A stretch of DNA of 64,000 nt from Pseudonocardia sp. (GCA_019244295.1 JAFASX010000049.1:55919-119918); one strand, 5' to 3'; positions 51,374-61,600 are shown, numbered from the stretch's first letter. A program made the numbers and translations. The notes: generated by a model from the letters alone, not told the origin.

Positions 51374-53115
51374 ACACCCCCGACCCACTCGAGGCGACCG
51401 ACCCCCGCCAGATCTCCGAGCATGCGCACCTGGAAGCCCTGCTGCGCTGTTGGCTGGTCGAGACCAACACCCAGGTCACCCCGGGTCGGCTGGAGCTGCC
51501 GTTGACCGCGATAGGAGCCCGGCTGCGCGCCGAGGTGCGGTACTGCTCACCCACCGGCTGGCACCGGTTCGGGTCGGTGAGCCTGGTCAGCCCGGACGAC
51601 CGGGAGTTCCCGCTGGAAGCCACTTCGGCGGTTGTCCTAATAGCGACCGAAGCGGCCGTCCGGGGGGGCGCCCGCGCGGGCGGTGTGCCCACCGGCGAGA
51701 TCAGCGACCTGGCCGCCCGCACCGCGGACTCGGTGCACCGCGTGGCTGGCTTCGTGGCCGCCCGGCGCGCCGAGCCCAACCCGCCACCGGGCACAGACAA
51801 CTTCCTCGACGCCGAGCAGGCGCTGTTGCTTGGCCATCTGTGCCACCCGGCGCCGAAGAGCCGGGACGGCATCAGCGATGCTGACGCGGCGGCCTGGGCG
51901 CCGGAAGCCCGAGCCTCGTTCGCGCTGCATTGGTTCGCCGCCGATCCCGAGCTGGTCAGGCATGACGCGGTAGCCGGGGCGCCGTCGCTACGCGGCATGA
52001 ACACGGCGGAACTGTTAGCTGAGCTGGCCGGACCCCTGGATGCCCCAGCCGGGAAGGTGGTGGTGCCATCGCATCCCTGGCAAGCTGCCGACCTGCTGAA
52101 ACGACCGGCTGTGGAGGAGTTGGTGCGCACAGGGCGACTACGTCCGCTGGGCCCGCACGGCCCGAGCTGGTGGCCAACCTCGTCCTGGCGCACGGTCTAC
52201 CGCCCAGACGCGCCGGTGATGCTCAAGCTGTCGGTGGGGCTGCGGATAACCAACTCCCGCCGCGAAGCGACCCTGACCGAGCTGCGTCGGGGACCCGAAG
52301 TGAACCGGCTGCTGGATGCCGGGTACGCCGCCGCCACCGAGGCCAGCTACCCGGAGTTCCGCATCGTGCGCGACCCGGCGTGGTTGGCCGTGCACACCGA
52401 GGCTGGCGAGCTGACCGGGCTGGACGTCGCGGTCCGCGAGGTGCCGCCCGGGATCGGCGAGCTGCGCTGCCTGGTCGGGCTGATCGCCCCCCGCCCCGGC
52501 TTGGGGCCCAGCACGCTGGCCACATTGCCGGCGGTCAGCAAAGACCCGGCCGGCTGGGTCGCCGCCTACGCCGCCCGGGTGCTGGTACCGATGCTGCACC
52601 TGTATGCGGCCACCGGGATCGGGCTGGAGGGCCACCAACAGAACACCCTGGTTCGGCTAGCCCCGGACGGCGGCGTGCTGGGTGGGGCGTTCCGGGACAA
52701 CCAGGGTTACTACCTGGCCACGTCACACCTGCCCCACGCACTGGCCGCGTTGGGCAGGTGTGATACGGAACAGTCGATGCTGGCCGTGGTGGATGACGCG
52801 ACCGTCGACGAGCGGTTGAGCTACTACCTGCTGCGCAACCAGGCGCTCGCGGTGGTCGGCGCGCTCGGCGTGGCTGGTCTGGCCGACGAACGGCTGCTGC
52901 TCGCGGCGATGGTGGGGGCGCTGCGCGACGCGCTGCCGGCGCTGGCCGATGCCGGCCCAGGCGGCGACCGACTGGCCCGACGCTGGTTGACCGCCCCCAC
53001 CCTGCCGTGCAAGGCCAACCTGCTCACCCGGTTGCATGGCATTGATGAGGTGATCGCCCCACTGGATGCCCAATCGGTGTACTTGGACGCCCCGAACCCG
53101 CTGCTGGCCCGGTGA
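51370..53115 (+). CDS. IucA/IucC-family NRPS-independent siderophore synthetase
   Basis: The 581-residue ATP-dependent synthetase joins and cyclises hydroxamate units in NIS siderophores. Typical segments are KVVVPSHPWQAADLL, TSSWRTVYRPDAPVMLKLSV, LRITNSRREATLTELRRGPE and GIGLEGHQQNTLVRL with the DNQGYYL segment (GGAFRDNQGYYL). Based on its partners, it probably builds a desferrioxamine-, bisucaberin- or related acetyl-hydroxamate product. I chose the ATG at 51370, which overlaps the decarboxylase stop; the ORF-track start lies well inside that gene. Confidence 0.88.
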   Translation: MNTPDPLEATDPRQISEHAHLEALLRCWLVETNTQVTPGRLELPLTAIGARLRAEVRYCSPTGWHRFGSVSLVSPDDREFPLEATSAVVLIATEAAVRGGARAGGVPTGEISDLAARTADSVHRVAGFVAARRAEPNPPPGTDNFLDAEQALLLGHLCHPAPKSRDGISDADAAAWAPEARASFALHWFAADPELVRHDAVAGAPSLRGMNTAELLAELAGPLDAPAGKVVVPSHPWQAADLLKRPAVEELVRTGRLRPLGPHGPSWWPTSSWRTVYRPDAPVMLKLSVGLRITNSRREATLTELRRGPEVNRLLDAGYAAATEASYPEFRIVRDPAWLAVHTEAGELTGLDVAVREVPPGIGELRCLVGLIAPRPGLGPSTLATLPAVSKDPAGWVAAYAARVLVPMLHLYAATGIGLEGHQQNTLVRLAPDGGVLGGAFRDNQGYYLATSHLPHALAALGRCDTEQSMLAVVDDATVDERLSYYLLRNQALAVVGALGVAGLADERLLLAAMVGALRDALPALADAGPGGDRLARRWLTAPTLPCKANLLTRLHGIDEVIAPLDAQSVYLDAPNPLLAR

Positions 53116-53152
53116 ACCCCGGTTAACCCCGGTAAACCCCAGTGAACATCCA

Positions 53153-53668
53153 GTGACCGGCCTCACCGTCCGCCTGGCTCGGCCAGATGGCGCCGACCTG
53201 AAATTGATCACGGCGTGGAACGCGCAGCCGCACGTGGCCGCGTTCTGGCACCAGGACTGGTCGCAGTCTCAGTGGCGCGACGAACTGCGCCGCCAGTTGA
53301 CCAGCCCGGACCTGCTGCCCTGCCTTGTTGAGCTGGACGGCGTCCCGGTGGCCTACCTCGAGCTGTACCGGGCGGCCACCGACCGCATCGCCGCGCTCTA
53401 CCCAGCCCACCCGGGTGACCTCGGTGTGCACATCGCGATCGGCGATCCCACGCTGCTGGGTCGCGGCATCGGCCGGCGGGTACTGGCGCATGTCGCGCAC
53501 GCACTGGTCACGGGCACCGTCGGCTGCCAGCGGGTGGTCGCCGAACCGGACGCGCGCAATGTGGCCTCGGTGCGGGCCTTCCGGGCCGCCGGGTTCATCG
53601 CGGACCGCGAGCTGACGCTGCCCGAGAAGACCGCGCTCCTGCTGATCTATTCGGAGGCTTCGGCGTGA
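53153..53668 (+). CDS. Siderophore N-acyltransferase (GNAT, IucB/RhbD-like)
   Basis: The 171-residue GNAT-fold enzyme shows WNAQPHVAAFWHQDWSQSQW at the N-terminus, CLVELDGVPVAYLELYRA, GVHIAIGDPTLLGRGIGRRV (acyl-CoA loop) and RVVAEPDARNVASVRAFRAA. It would acetylate or succinylate N-hydroxy-diamine units before condensation. I chose the GTG at 53153, the first plausible start after the synthetase stop. Ribosome binding there is weak. It overlaps the monooxygenase gene by GTGA. Confidence 0.85.
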   Translation: MTGLTVRLARPDGADLKLITAWNAQPHVAAFWHQDWSQSQWRDELRRQLTSPDLLPCLVELDGVPVAYLELYRAATDRIAALYPAHPGDLGVHIAIGDPTLLGRGIGRRVLAHVAHALVTGTVGCQRVVAEPDARNVASVRAFRAAGFIADRELTLPEKTALLLIYSEASA

Positions 53669-54945
53669 GAACCGGCGTGAGAACCTACGACGTGCTGGTC
53701 GTCGGCGCGGGCCCATTCGGGCTGGGCATGGCCGCGCTGGCCAGCTCGGTACCGGGACTGGACGTGGTAGTGCTGGAGGCCAGCGACGGGCCAGCCTGGC
53801 ACCCCGGGCTGCTGTTCGACGATGCTTCGCTGCAGGTCAGCTTTCTGGCCGATCTGGTGTCGCTGGTGGACCCGACACACCCGCTGTCGTTTCTGGCCTA
53901 CCTGCGCGAACACGATCGGCTTTACCAGTTTTACGTGCGCGAACGCTTCCACCCCAGCCGCAGGGAGTATGCGGACTACCTGGCGTGGGCGGCGGCGCGG
54001 CTGCCTAGCGTGCACTTCGGGCGGCGCGTCACGCGCATGGTCTGGGACGCAGACGCCGCCCAGTTCGAGGTAAGCACGCCTGGAAACACCTACCGGGCGC
54101 ACAACGTGGTGCTCGGGGTTGGCACCGAACCACACATCCCAGACGCGCTCGCAGGTCTGCCACCGGGCCGGCTGCTGCACTCGGCGGACTATCTGCACCG
54201 GCTCGCCGACATCGAAGCGGCTGGCGAGGTCACCGTGGTCGGCTCGGGCCAGTCCGGGGCGGAGGTGGTGCTCGATCTGCTGCGCCGAGGCCGATCATTG
54301 AGCTGGCTGACCAGAACGGCGTCGTTCGCGCCCTTGGACTACTCCAAGCTGGTGTTGGAGATGACCACTCCGGACTATGTGCGTTACTTTCATCAGCTGG
54401 CTCCGGAACGTCGTGACGAGCTGGTCGCGGCTCAGTGGCAGCACTACAAAGGTATCGACACCGACACAATCGACGCGCTGCACGAGCTGCTCTACCAGCG
54501 CGAACTGGCTGATACTCCGGCACCGGTTGAACTGCGCTGCGGGGTCGCCGTCGAGTCGACGCGGCTGGTCGATGATCGAGTGCTGCTGTGTTGCCGGCAC
54601 GTCGACACCGACACCCGATTTTCCCGGCTCACTGACCTGGTGGTGGCCGCTACCGGCTATGTTTCGCGTGAACCCGCGTTCCTCAGCCCGCTCGCTTCGC
54701 TCGTCCGGCGGGACTGTCTCGGCCGGTTTCGGGTGCGGGCTGACCACTCGATCGAACTGGCCGAGGCGGTAACCGGACGACTCTTCGTACTCAACGCCGA
54801 CTTGCACAGCCACGGGGCAGCCGCCCCCGACTTGGGATTCGGCGCGGTCCGTAACGCCACTGTGCTCAACTCAGTACTCGGCCGCGAAGTGTTCCGGCTG
54901 CCCCGCCGCACCGCGTTCACCTCATTTGCCATTCCTCCTGGTTAG
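53665..54945 (+). CDS. L-lysine/ornithine-type N-hydroxylating flavin monooxygenase
   Basis: The 426-residue enzyme hydroxylates the primary amine of cadaverine, lysine or ornithine using FAD, NADPH and oxygen. It has FAD motif VLVVGAGPFGLGMAALAS, NADPH motif VTVVGSGQSGAEVVLDLL and the ATGY motif (VVAATGYVSREPAFL). GGAGG lies before the GTG. It follows the acyltransferase without a gap and completes the hydroxamate siderophore set of decarboxylase, synthetase, acyltransferase and hydroxylase. The order differs from the desABCD order of Streptomyces. No siderophore transporter is visible in the window. Confidence 0.9.
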   Translation: MRTGVRTYDVLVVGAGPFGLGMAALASSVPGLDVVVLEASDGPAWHPGLLFDDASLQVSFLADLVSLVDPTHPLSFLAYLREHDRLYQFYVRERFHPSRREYADYLAWAAARLPSVHFGRRVTRMVWDADAAQFEVSTPGNTYRAHNVVLGVGTEPHIPDALAGLPPGRLLHSADYLHRLADIEAAGEVTVVGSGQSGAEVVLDLLRRGRSLSWLTRTASFAPLDYSKLVLEMTTPDYVRYFHQLAPERRDELVAAQWQHYKGIDTDTIDALHELLYQRELADTPAPVELRCGVAVESTRLVDDRVLLCCRHVDTDTRFSRLTDLVVAATGYVSREPAFLSPLASLVRRDCLGRFRVRADHSIELAEAVTGRLFVLNADLHSHGAAAPDLGFGAVRNATVLNSVLGREVFRLPRRTAFTSFAIPPG

Positions 54946-55211
54946 TGACCACGCTGACGGCGCGTGACGCCGCCGCACGGGACGCGCTGGGGCGCTGCAC
55001 GGCGGCTGACCGCCGTGCGCTGAGTTCCGCGCAGCCCGCTGGATCCACCGATGAATTGTCCGCGACCAGCGCGGATACGCGGCACCTGCACTGGCTACGC
55101 GAACAACTTGGAGACCGGTTCGCCGGCGGCATCGCACTTGACAGCAGACGAGCAGCCTATCCACTAGGTGAGCGGATCACCGCCGTCCCCATCACGACAT
55201 TATGGGTTTAA
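54945..55211 (+). CDS. Short hypothetical ORF after the siderophore operon
   Basis: The 88-codon frame starts with a GTG that shares one base with the monooxygenase stop, as a coupled gene would. It encodes an alanine/arginine/threonine-rich product with LHWLREQLGDRFAGGIALDS and a final PLGERITAVPITTLWV. I recognise no domain. It may be the remaining start of a truncated gene, since the following 500 bases hold no continuation. Confidence 0.35.
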   Translation: MTTLTARDAAARDALGRCTAADRRALSSAQPAGSTDELSATSADTRHLHWLREQLGDRFAGGIALDSRRAAYPLGERITAVPITTLWV

Positions 55212-55361
55212 CCCCACGTCCGGTACCTGCGGAACCGCTCATATCCCTCAGCCAACACCGCCGTCCAGTCCTTGCGAAGCGGGACCACCCCGGGACTGCC
55301 TTGGGAGGGACCACGTGAGCCGCTCACCGTTAGCTCGGCATCGTGCCTGGGCCGCCGCTAT

Positions 55362-55395
55362 CGATATGGCTATGGCCAAGGCCATAGCCATATCG
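55362..55395. repeat. Perfect 34-bp palindrome (16-bp arms, 2-bp centre)
   Basis: CGATATGGCTATGGCC and GGCCATAGCCATATCG are exact reverse complements separated by AA. It lies in the 55.2-56.15 kb stretch, which is otherwise without a confident gene. Such a site could be an operator for a dimeric regulator or a cruciform-forming relic. The core GGCTAT recalls the loop palindrome at 44.2 kb, but the similarity is short. Confidence 0.8.
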
Positions 55396-55744
55396 CCTTC
55401 GCCGCTCTCACCTTCGCCCGCGCTGTCAAGCACGGCCCGCAGTCACCGATAGCGAAAGCGGCGCTCCGCCGGGTGGTGCGACTGCTGGCGATTCGCGAAC
55501 GTGCCAGATATCGGGAAGAGTTCGAAGCTGAACCGCACGAACTCGCGGCCGCAGGTGTGTCCCGATGGCGGCAACGAGGATACGCGTTACGCGTCGTTGG
55601 GCGGATATGGTCACTGCGCCGCGCTGCGCCAACCCATCCGGGCACAAAGGCGGGTCTGGTGAACGGGCGCGGGTCGCCGGAGCGGCGGCAAGGGTGCTTG
55701 GCGGTGCCAGCGGGGCGGCTGCGCTGCTCGGGTCTCCGGTCCCG

Positions 55745-55930
55745 ATGATCGTGCTAGGCAGCCTCGGTCTAGGTGCCCTGCTGATCGTCGGCGTGGTCGT
55801 GCTGACCCCGGTACTCGCTCATGACGACCAGCAGAGCGCCCGAGCCCTGACCGTGCTGCGCATGCTCCTCATCGCCGTCTTCCCGAAGAGCATCGCCACG
55901 CAGCAACCCACCAGAAACCGACGCGGCTAG
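55745..55930 (+). CDS. Small predicted membrane protein (61 residues or longer)
   Basis: From the ATG at 55745 the frame encodes a hydrophobic N-terminal helix (MIVLGSLGLGALLIVGVVVL), then HDDQQSARALTVLRMLLIAV and a short basic tail. It has the look of a single-pass protein. The supplied frame extends 60 codons upstream, and that part is arginine-rich and unlikely. No family recognised, and no clear ribosome-binding site was seen. Confidence 0.35.
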   Translation: MIVLGSLGLGALLIVGVVVLTPVLAHDDQQSARALTVLRMLLIAVFPKSIATQQPTRNRRG

Positions 55931-56157
55931 CTCTGTCGCGCACCTTCGCACGGCCGCCGGATGCCGACGGGCAGTATCGCTGCGACCTGGTAAACTAGCC
56001 AATCGGTTTGCTCGTCGGCTTTGGCGCGAACACCATCGGCTTCACTGACATGGGCAACCCGGGTCAAGCACAGTTACGTCTTTAATAACTTGGCGTTTCG
56101 AGTTTGATTTCTTCTGGCGTGCAATGAGGCTGTAAGACAACGTGCTCCGGGGGGCGG

Positions 56158-56616
56158 TCACTGGGTCTTTCGGTAGATTAGGTCAAAGTCGGTCTGATAA
56201 TGTTCGCCGTCCTCGGCCTTCTCCCACCGGCCCACGATCGTGGCGCCGCCATCTTCAAACCGTCCAGTGAAACGCTGGGAGAAAGGCTTACCATCCCGCC
56301 AGAGCCTCCACTGGCCATCGCCGATGCTCATCTGGTAAACCCGGCACACGCCTCGATCGTCGGAGTAAAGCTGGAAGTAGGTGCCGTTGGCCGCGTCGCA
56401 ACCCATGATCGAGATTGTGTTCGGCGCCTCGGGCATCTCCACCGTCGAGCGCTGAACGAGGTGGGCGCCAGAGTAGTGCCACTCGATGACTGTGCGCCCC
56501 TGGCCCGGCCACGGCTCGCCGTGGGGCGAGATGGCCCGCACGCTCCACTCCCCGACCAGCGGCTTAAGCCGCGTCAGCGCTTCTTCCGCGTTTGCGATGG
56601 ATGTCACGTTCGTCAT
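56158..56616 (-). CDS. Conserved hypothetical protein, DUF1579-like
   Basis: A 152-residue protein, probably a beta-barrel of the DUF1579/calycin-like type: a helical start (EEALTRLKPLVGEWSVRAIS), then repeated strands such as GRTVIEWHYSGAHLVQRSTV, GDGQWRLWRDGKPFSQRFTG and GGATIVGRWEKAEDG. Such proteins are widespread in actinobacteria and have no known biochemical function. GAGAGG lies upstream of the ATG. The intron-maturase remnant starts directly upstream on the other strand. Confidence 0.75.
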   Translation of the reverse strand: MTNVTSIANAEEALTRLKPLVGEWSVRAISPHGEPWPGQGRTVIEWHYSGAHLVQRSTVEMPEAPNTISIMGCDAANGTYFQLYSDDRGVCRVYQMSIGDGQWRLWRDGKPFSQRFTGRFEDGGATIVGRWEKAEDGEHYQTDFDLIYRKTQ

Positions 56617-56625
56617 TCAAACTCC

Positions 56626-57240
56626 TCTCGGGGAGCTGTCCGAGGCCAAGACTCTGGTCACGCACGGGCGGACGCAAGCCGCTCGGTTCCTCGGCTATGA
56701 AGTTGTGGTCCTTGACGCCGACGACAAGCATGATCATCGTGGTCATCACGCCCAGCGAAGTCGTGCAACGGCTGCTGGCCGATACCTGCGAACTATGCGG
56801 ATCACACGACAGTGTCGAAGTGCACCATGTCCGGCACCTCAGGGATCTGCACACGAAGGGCAGGGCCCAATGTCGCAAGTTAAGGATCGTTTTCGCAGGT
56901 CAAGAGCGGTTTTGGGTGTCGAAGATGGCATGATCCGCAGCCTCACGCCTCGCGCCGCACTAGCGCTATGTGGGGTTTCGTTGATCTCATGCTCCCCAAG
57001 GGATCAGCTTGGTCATGCATCCCCCAGTCAAGGCGTCTACATCTGCCCTGACCAGGCCAAATGCTTAACTAAACGGCATTGGGGCAGGGCCGAACGGCCT
57101 CAATGGGTTCGCATCATGGCCACACGCCGACGCAAAACCCTGATCGTCTGCCGCACCTGCCACGAAAGCACCCACTACCACGGAAGCCAAACGCGGCAAC
57201 GTACATCAAGTCCGGTTTGGAGGGGGCCGTCGGAAAAGGG
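56626..57240 (+). pseudogene. Group II intron reverse transcriptase/maturase C-terminal remnant
   Basis: The first part reads LSEAKTLVTHGRTQAARFLG and YEVVVLDADDKHD, from the maturase (X) domain. After a frame change it continues EVVQRLLADTCELCGSHDSV and EVHHVRHLRDLHTKGRA, the start of the HNH domain. The MITE then interrupts. Removing the MITE and one 10-base target copy joins this exactly to ERPQWVRIMATRRRKTLIVC with CRTCHE, the end of the HNH domain. The reverse transcriptase part is missing, so the remnant is dead. Confidence 0.82.
56868..57081 (-). mobile_element. MITE copy 2 (214 bp) with perfect 10-bp target duplication
   Basis: This copy is the reverse of the element at 23456, with ends CAATGTCGCAAGTTAAGG and AACTAAACGGCATTG on the plus strand. 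The 10-mer GGGCAGGGCC flanks it directly on both sides (56858-56867 and 57082-57091). It sits inside the HNH part of a group II intron maturase remnant. Like copy 1, it has no gene of its own. Confidence 0.9.
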
Positions 57241-57353
57241 CCAATCAAAATCGGCACCTCGCTGGCGGCCTACCCTACGGCACGTCCGGTTCGGCGGGCG
57301 GGAAACGGGCCGGGAGCAATCCCGGAACCGCGCCCGTGGCCCACTAGCCCCCG

Positions 57354-58400
57354 CTACGTCGACGGTTCGGGTTCCGCTGAGGGCGCATCAGGCGGGGTCT
57401 CCCCGGTGTCCAGCTTCGGCTCCACCCTGATGCGTGTGAAGTCCTGAAACCGTTGGGCTCGAGCGTAGGCCTGATAGCTGCGCCAGTCCGCCGAGGTCAA
57501 TGTGTCCTGCTCGACGAACGGGGTGGGACCTAACAACGCCCTCGGCCAGAGTCGGCGTGCTTGTACTGCATTGACCTCGGCGGCCACAACGACGACCAGT
57601 GCCAGGGCGTAAAGCCAGGCCAGCAGCACCAGCACCACGCCGAAGAACCCGTAGATCTGATTGGATCGGGAGAGAAAGCGAGCGATCATCGCCGGACCGG
57701 CGTACTGCAGCACCTGCCAACCGACCGCGCCGACGATCGCGCCGGACACCACCCGCCGGGTGCTGAGCTCCAGACTGGTCAGGAACCGGAAGCCCAGCAC
57801 GAACAACCCGCCGACCAGCAACAACGACACCGCCAGCGCGACCACCGGCACGACCACCGCCAACTCTGCTCCGAACTGGCCCGCGATCGCGCCCAGGAAG
57901 CGCAGCGCGCTGGTCAGCACGACGCCCACGCCCAACACAGCCAACATCCCCAACCCCCGAAGCCGACGGCGCATCGGATCGGGCCGTTGATCCATCGGCA
58001 CCGCCCAGGTCTGGTCGAACGCGTGCTGAATCGCCACGGCCCAACCCAGGCCGCCGTAGAGCGCCACACTAAGCCCCACCCACAACCCGGTGCCAGAGCC
58101 GTGCAACGGGTGGGTGGTGTCGCGCAGCTGGGCGCCGAGCACCGGGAACTGGGCCACCACGGTACCGATCAGGTGCTGCTGCAGCCATGGGTGACCATCG
58201 AGCACGAAACCCAACACCGTTGTGAAGATCAGCAATAGCGGGAACAATGACACGAAGCTGTAATATGCGATCAACGCCGCCAGATAATTCCCCTGATCAT
58301 CAAAAAACTTGTATATCACCGCGAGCGGGAACCCCAACCACTGATTTCGGCGCTGATAACGATCCAACCGGGCGGCGAGATCGCCGATCACATGCCTCAT
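57354..58400 (-). CDS. YihY/virulence factor BrkB-family membrane protein
   Basis: The 348-residue integral membrane protein has about six hydrophobic helices. Family features include NYLAALIAYYSFVSLFPLLL near the N-terminus, WAVAIQHAFDQTWAVP in the middle and the IYGFFGVVLVLLAWLYALAL helix near the C-terminus. The molecular role of the family is not established, and the old ribonuclease BN name is wrong. I chose the ATG at 58400 (MRHVIGDLAARLDRYQ), with GGAGAAGGAGAG just upstream. A proline/glutamate-rich tail follows the last helix. Confidence 0.88.
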   Translation of the reverse strand: MRHVIGDLAARLDRYQRRNQWLGFPLAVIYKFFDDQGNYLAALIAYYSFVSLFPLLLIFTTVLGFVLDGHPWLQQHLIGTVVAQFPVLGAQLRDTTHPLHGSGTGLWVGLSVALYGGLGWAVAIQHAFDQTWAVPMDQRPDPMRRRLRGLGMLAVLGVGVVLTSALRFLGAIAGQFGAELAVVVPVVALAVSLLLVGGLFVLGFRFLTSLELSTRRVVSGAIVGAVGWQVLQYAGPAMIARFLSRSNQIYGFFGVVLVLLAWLYALALVVVVAAEVNAVQARRLWPRALLGPTPFVEQDTLTSADWRSYQAYARAQRFQDFTRIRVEPKLDTGETPPDAPSAEPEPST

Positions 58401-58608
58401 CGCCCTCTCCTTCTCCCGGCAGCACAACCGTCTCATATCATCCGCTAAGGCAAGCAAGGCACGGAGCGTCGAACTAAGAACCCGCCCTCACCCGCTGATC
58501 CGAGCATCGACCACCCCCAGGTAACCTCGGCTCCGGCGGACGACTCACGTCACGGTTCACGCATCGCGGCCGAGTCTCTGCTGCTCGCTCCCCCAACCCG
58601 AGGTTTGC

Positions 58609-61600
58609 ATGCCCAATGCGCCCACATCGAAAGCACTAGGCCGGACGTTGGGCCCTGGCCCAACGTCGACAAGGCCGCACCAACGGCCCCCAGGTCTACC
58701 CGGCCCTCGGCAGCCGATGCAGTCATCGCCCGGCATAGATCTCACGGAGATGCCGACCCGCCTGATCCCGCAGGCGGTATACGAGGTCGCCTCGCCGCCA
58801 CCTCCCCGCACCTTGATCGACATTTTCACCGCCACCGCGCGTGCCTACCCGGACGCGCCCGCGCTGGACGATGGCGACGAAGTACTCTCCTACCGCGAGT
58901 GTCAGCGGCGAGTCTCGGCATTGCGCGACGAGTTGCTCGGGGCCGGCATCGCTGTCGGAGACCGGATCGGGGTGCGGATGCCGTCCGGGTGCAACGAGAC
59001 CTACCTCGCGATCCTCGCGGTGCTGGCCAGCGCCGCCGCCTACGTCCCGGTAGACCTTGATGACCCTGAGGAACGAGTTGAGATGGTCTGGCGGGAGGCC
59101 CAGGTTCGCGGGGTGCTGGAGACGGGCGGCAGGCTACGGCTGACCCAGGCCGCGCTGAGACGCGACAACCGGGGTCTGACGGCAAAAGCCCCCATACCGA
59201 CCCCTATGCCGAAACCCAGCGATGACGCCTGGATCATCTTCACCTCCGGCTCCACCGGCCGCCCCAAAGGGGTCGCGATCACCCATCGCTCGGCGGCGGC
59301 CTTCGTCGACGCCGAGGCGCAGCTGTTCGTCCAGGATCGTCCGCTTGGCCCAGGGGACCGGGTGCTCGCCGGCCTTTCGGTGGCTTTCGACGCATCGTGC
59401 GAGGAGATGTGGCTGGCCTGGCGGCACGGCGCATGCCTGGCGCCCGCCGCCCGGTCCCTGGTGCGCGCCGGGGTCGAGTTCGGCTCATGGCTGGTCGAGC
59501 GCAAGGTGACGGTGGTGTCCACCGTGCCCACGCTGGCGGCCTTGTGGCCACAGGACGCGCTGGACCGGGTGCGTCTGCTCATCCTCGGCGGTGAGGCCTG
59601 CCCCGCCGAACTGGCCAAGCGCTTGAGCCGACCGGGCCGGGAAGTGTGGAATACCTACGGGCCCACCGAGACGACCGTGGTGGCCTGCGGGGCGCGTCTT
59701 GACCAAGGCGGCCCGGTCCGCATCGGGTTACCGCTGGCGGGCTGGTCGCTCGCGGTGCTCGACTCCCGGGGTCTACCGGTACATCCCGGCGATGTCGGGG
59801 AGTTGGTCATCGCGGGCGTCGGCACCGGCCGTTATCTCGACCCGGTCAAGGACGCCGAGAAGTTCCGGCCGGTACCGATGCTTGGGTGGGACCGCGCGTA
59901 CCGAAGCGGAGACCTGGTCCGCGCGGACCCGGAGGGTCTGGTTTTCATCGGCCGCGCGGATGACCAGGTCAAGTTGGGCGGCCGGCGGATCGAGCTCGGC
60001 GAAATCGACGCGGCGCTGCTCGCGCTGCCCGAGGTCACCTCGGCGGCGGCGGCGGTGCGGACCACGGCCGGCGGCGGCGATGTGCTGGTCGGCTATCTCG
60101 TGCCGGACACGCCACCAGGGAAAACGTTCGACACCCGAGCCGCGCGCGCCGCCCTCGCCGAGTCGCTTCCCCGAGGGCTCGTTCCCCAGCTGGTGGTGAT
60201 GGATGCGCTGCCGGTTCGTACCTCAGGCAAAGTCGACCGAGCGGCTATGCCGTGGCCGGTCGCCGAATCCGCCGACGCGGCGGCCCAGCAAGGCACACCG
60301 GCTTCAGCTGCCCGCGCCGCCGGAACGGTCGGTTGGCTGGCCGGTGTCTGGCAGGACCTTCTCGGCGTACCCGTTGATCGTGACGCTGACTTCTTCGACC
60401 TCGGCGGGACCAGCTTGGCCACCGCGAAGCTGGTGGCCAAGCTGCGGGAACGCTATCCCGAGGCCTCGGTCGCTGATATCTATCAAAACTCACGCCTGAC
60501 CAAACTGGCCCGCCGGCTGGACGAGCTGGGCGGCGATCAGTCCGGCCGCCGCCCGGTTCACCCGACGCCGGCGTCCACCGGCCCCGTGCAGGCGCTGGTG
60601 CTCGTCGGGTTGTACCTGGCGCGAGGCCTGCAGTGGATGCTCGGTTTGGCTGTGCTCACCGACCTGGCCGCCGTCGCCGCCGGCCAACCGCTGCTGGGGC
60701 CGCCTATCCCCTGGGTTTACCTCGCCGCCGGTTGGCTGTTGCTGATTAGTCCGCCTGGCCGGCTGCTCATTGTGGTCGGGCTTGGGGCTCGCTGGATCTG
60801 TCGAGGGGTGCGGCCAGGCTGTTACCCGCGTGGCGGCTCCGTGCATTTGCGCTTGTGGACGGCGCAACGGCTGGTCACGGCGTTCGGGATGCGCTCGCTC
60901 GCCGGCACAGCGCTTGCCGCCTGGTACGCCCGCCTGCTGGGCTGCCAGGTGGGGGCGCACGTAGACCTGCGGACGGACCCCCCGGTCACCGGGTTGGCCA
61001 GGCTCGATGACGGATGCGCAATCGAAGCCGGGGCCGATCTGTCCGGCTGGTGGCTGGACGGCGATATGGTACACGTGGGTGAGGTGCGGGTGGGCGCGCA
61101 CGCCAGGGTGGGTGCCCGCAGCACCCTCATGCCCGGCGCGGTGGTCGGCGAACGGGCCGAGATCGAAGCCGGGGCGTGCGTGCTCGGTGAGGTGCCAGTC
61201 GACCAGCGATGGAGTGGGGTGCCGGCCCGTCACGTCGGGGCGGTCGGCGAGGGATGGCCAGCACCCAGGCAACGTCGCTTCAGCGGGTGGACCGTGCTGT
61301 ACACGGTGTCGATGATCCTGGTCAGTGTGCTTCCCACGGTGGCTTCGCTGCCGGGGCTAGCTCTGTTCGAGCTCGACCTCGCCCGAGATCATAAACTCGA
61401 ACCGCGGGACGTGCTGGTCATCCCGCCGATAGCCGGGATGCTGGCCGCGCTGTGCTACGCGCTGATCGTGGGCGGGTTGGTACGACTCGCCGGTCTGGGG
61501 CTGCGACCTGGTTTCCATCCCGTTGACAGCCGCGCCGGTTGGGGGGCGTGGCTGGTCGAACGGCTGCTGCAGTCGTCACGGATGGTGTTGTTCCCGATCT

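Noticed and set aside
56486-57430. 314-codon plus-strand ORF
   Set aside because: It runs through the maturase remnant, the MITE and unrelated sequence in one open frame by chance; only pieces are meaningful.
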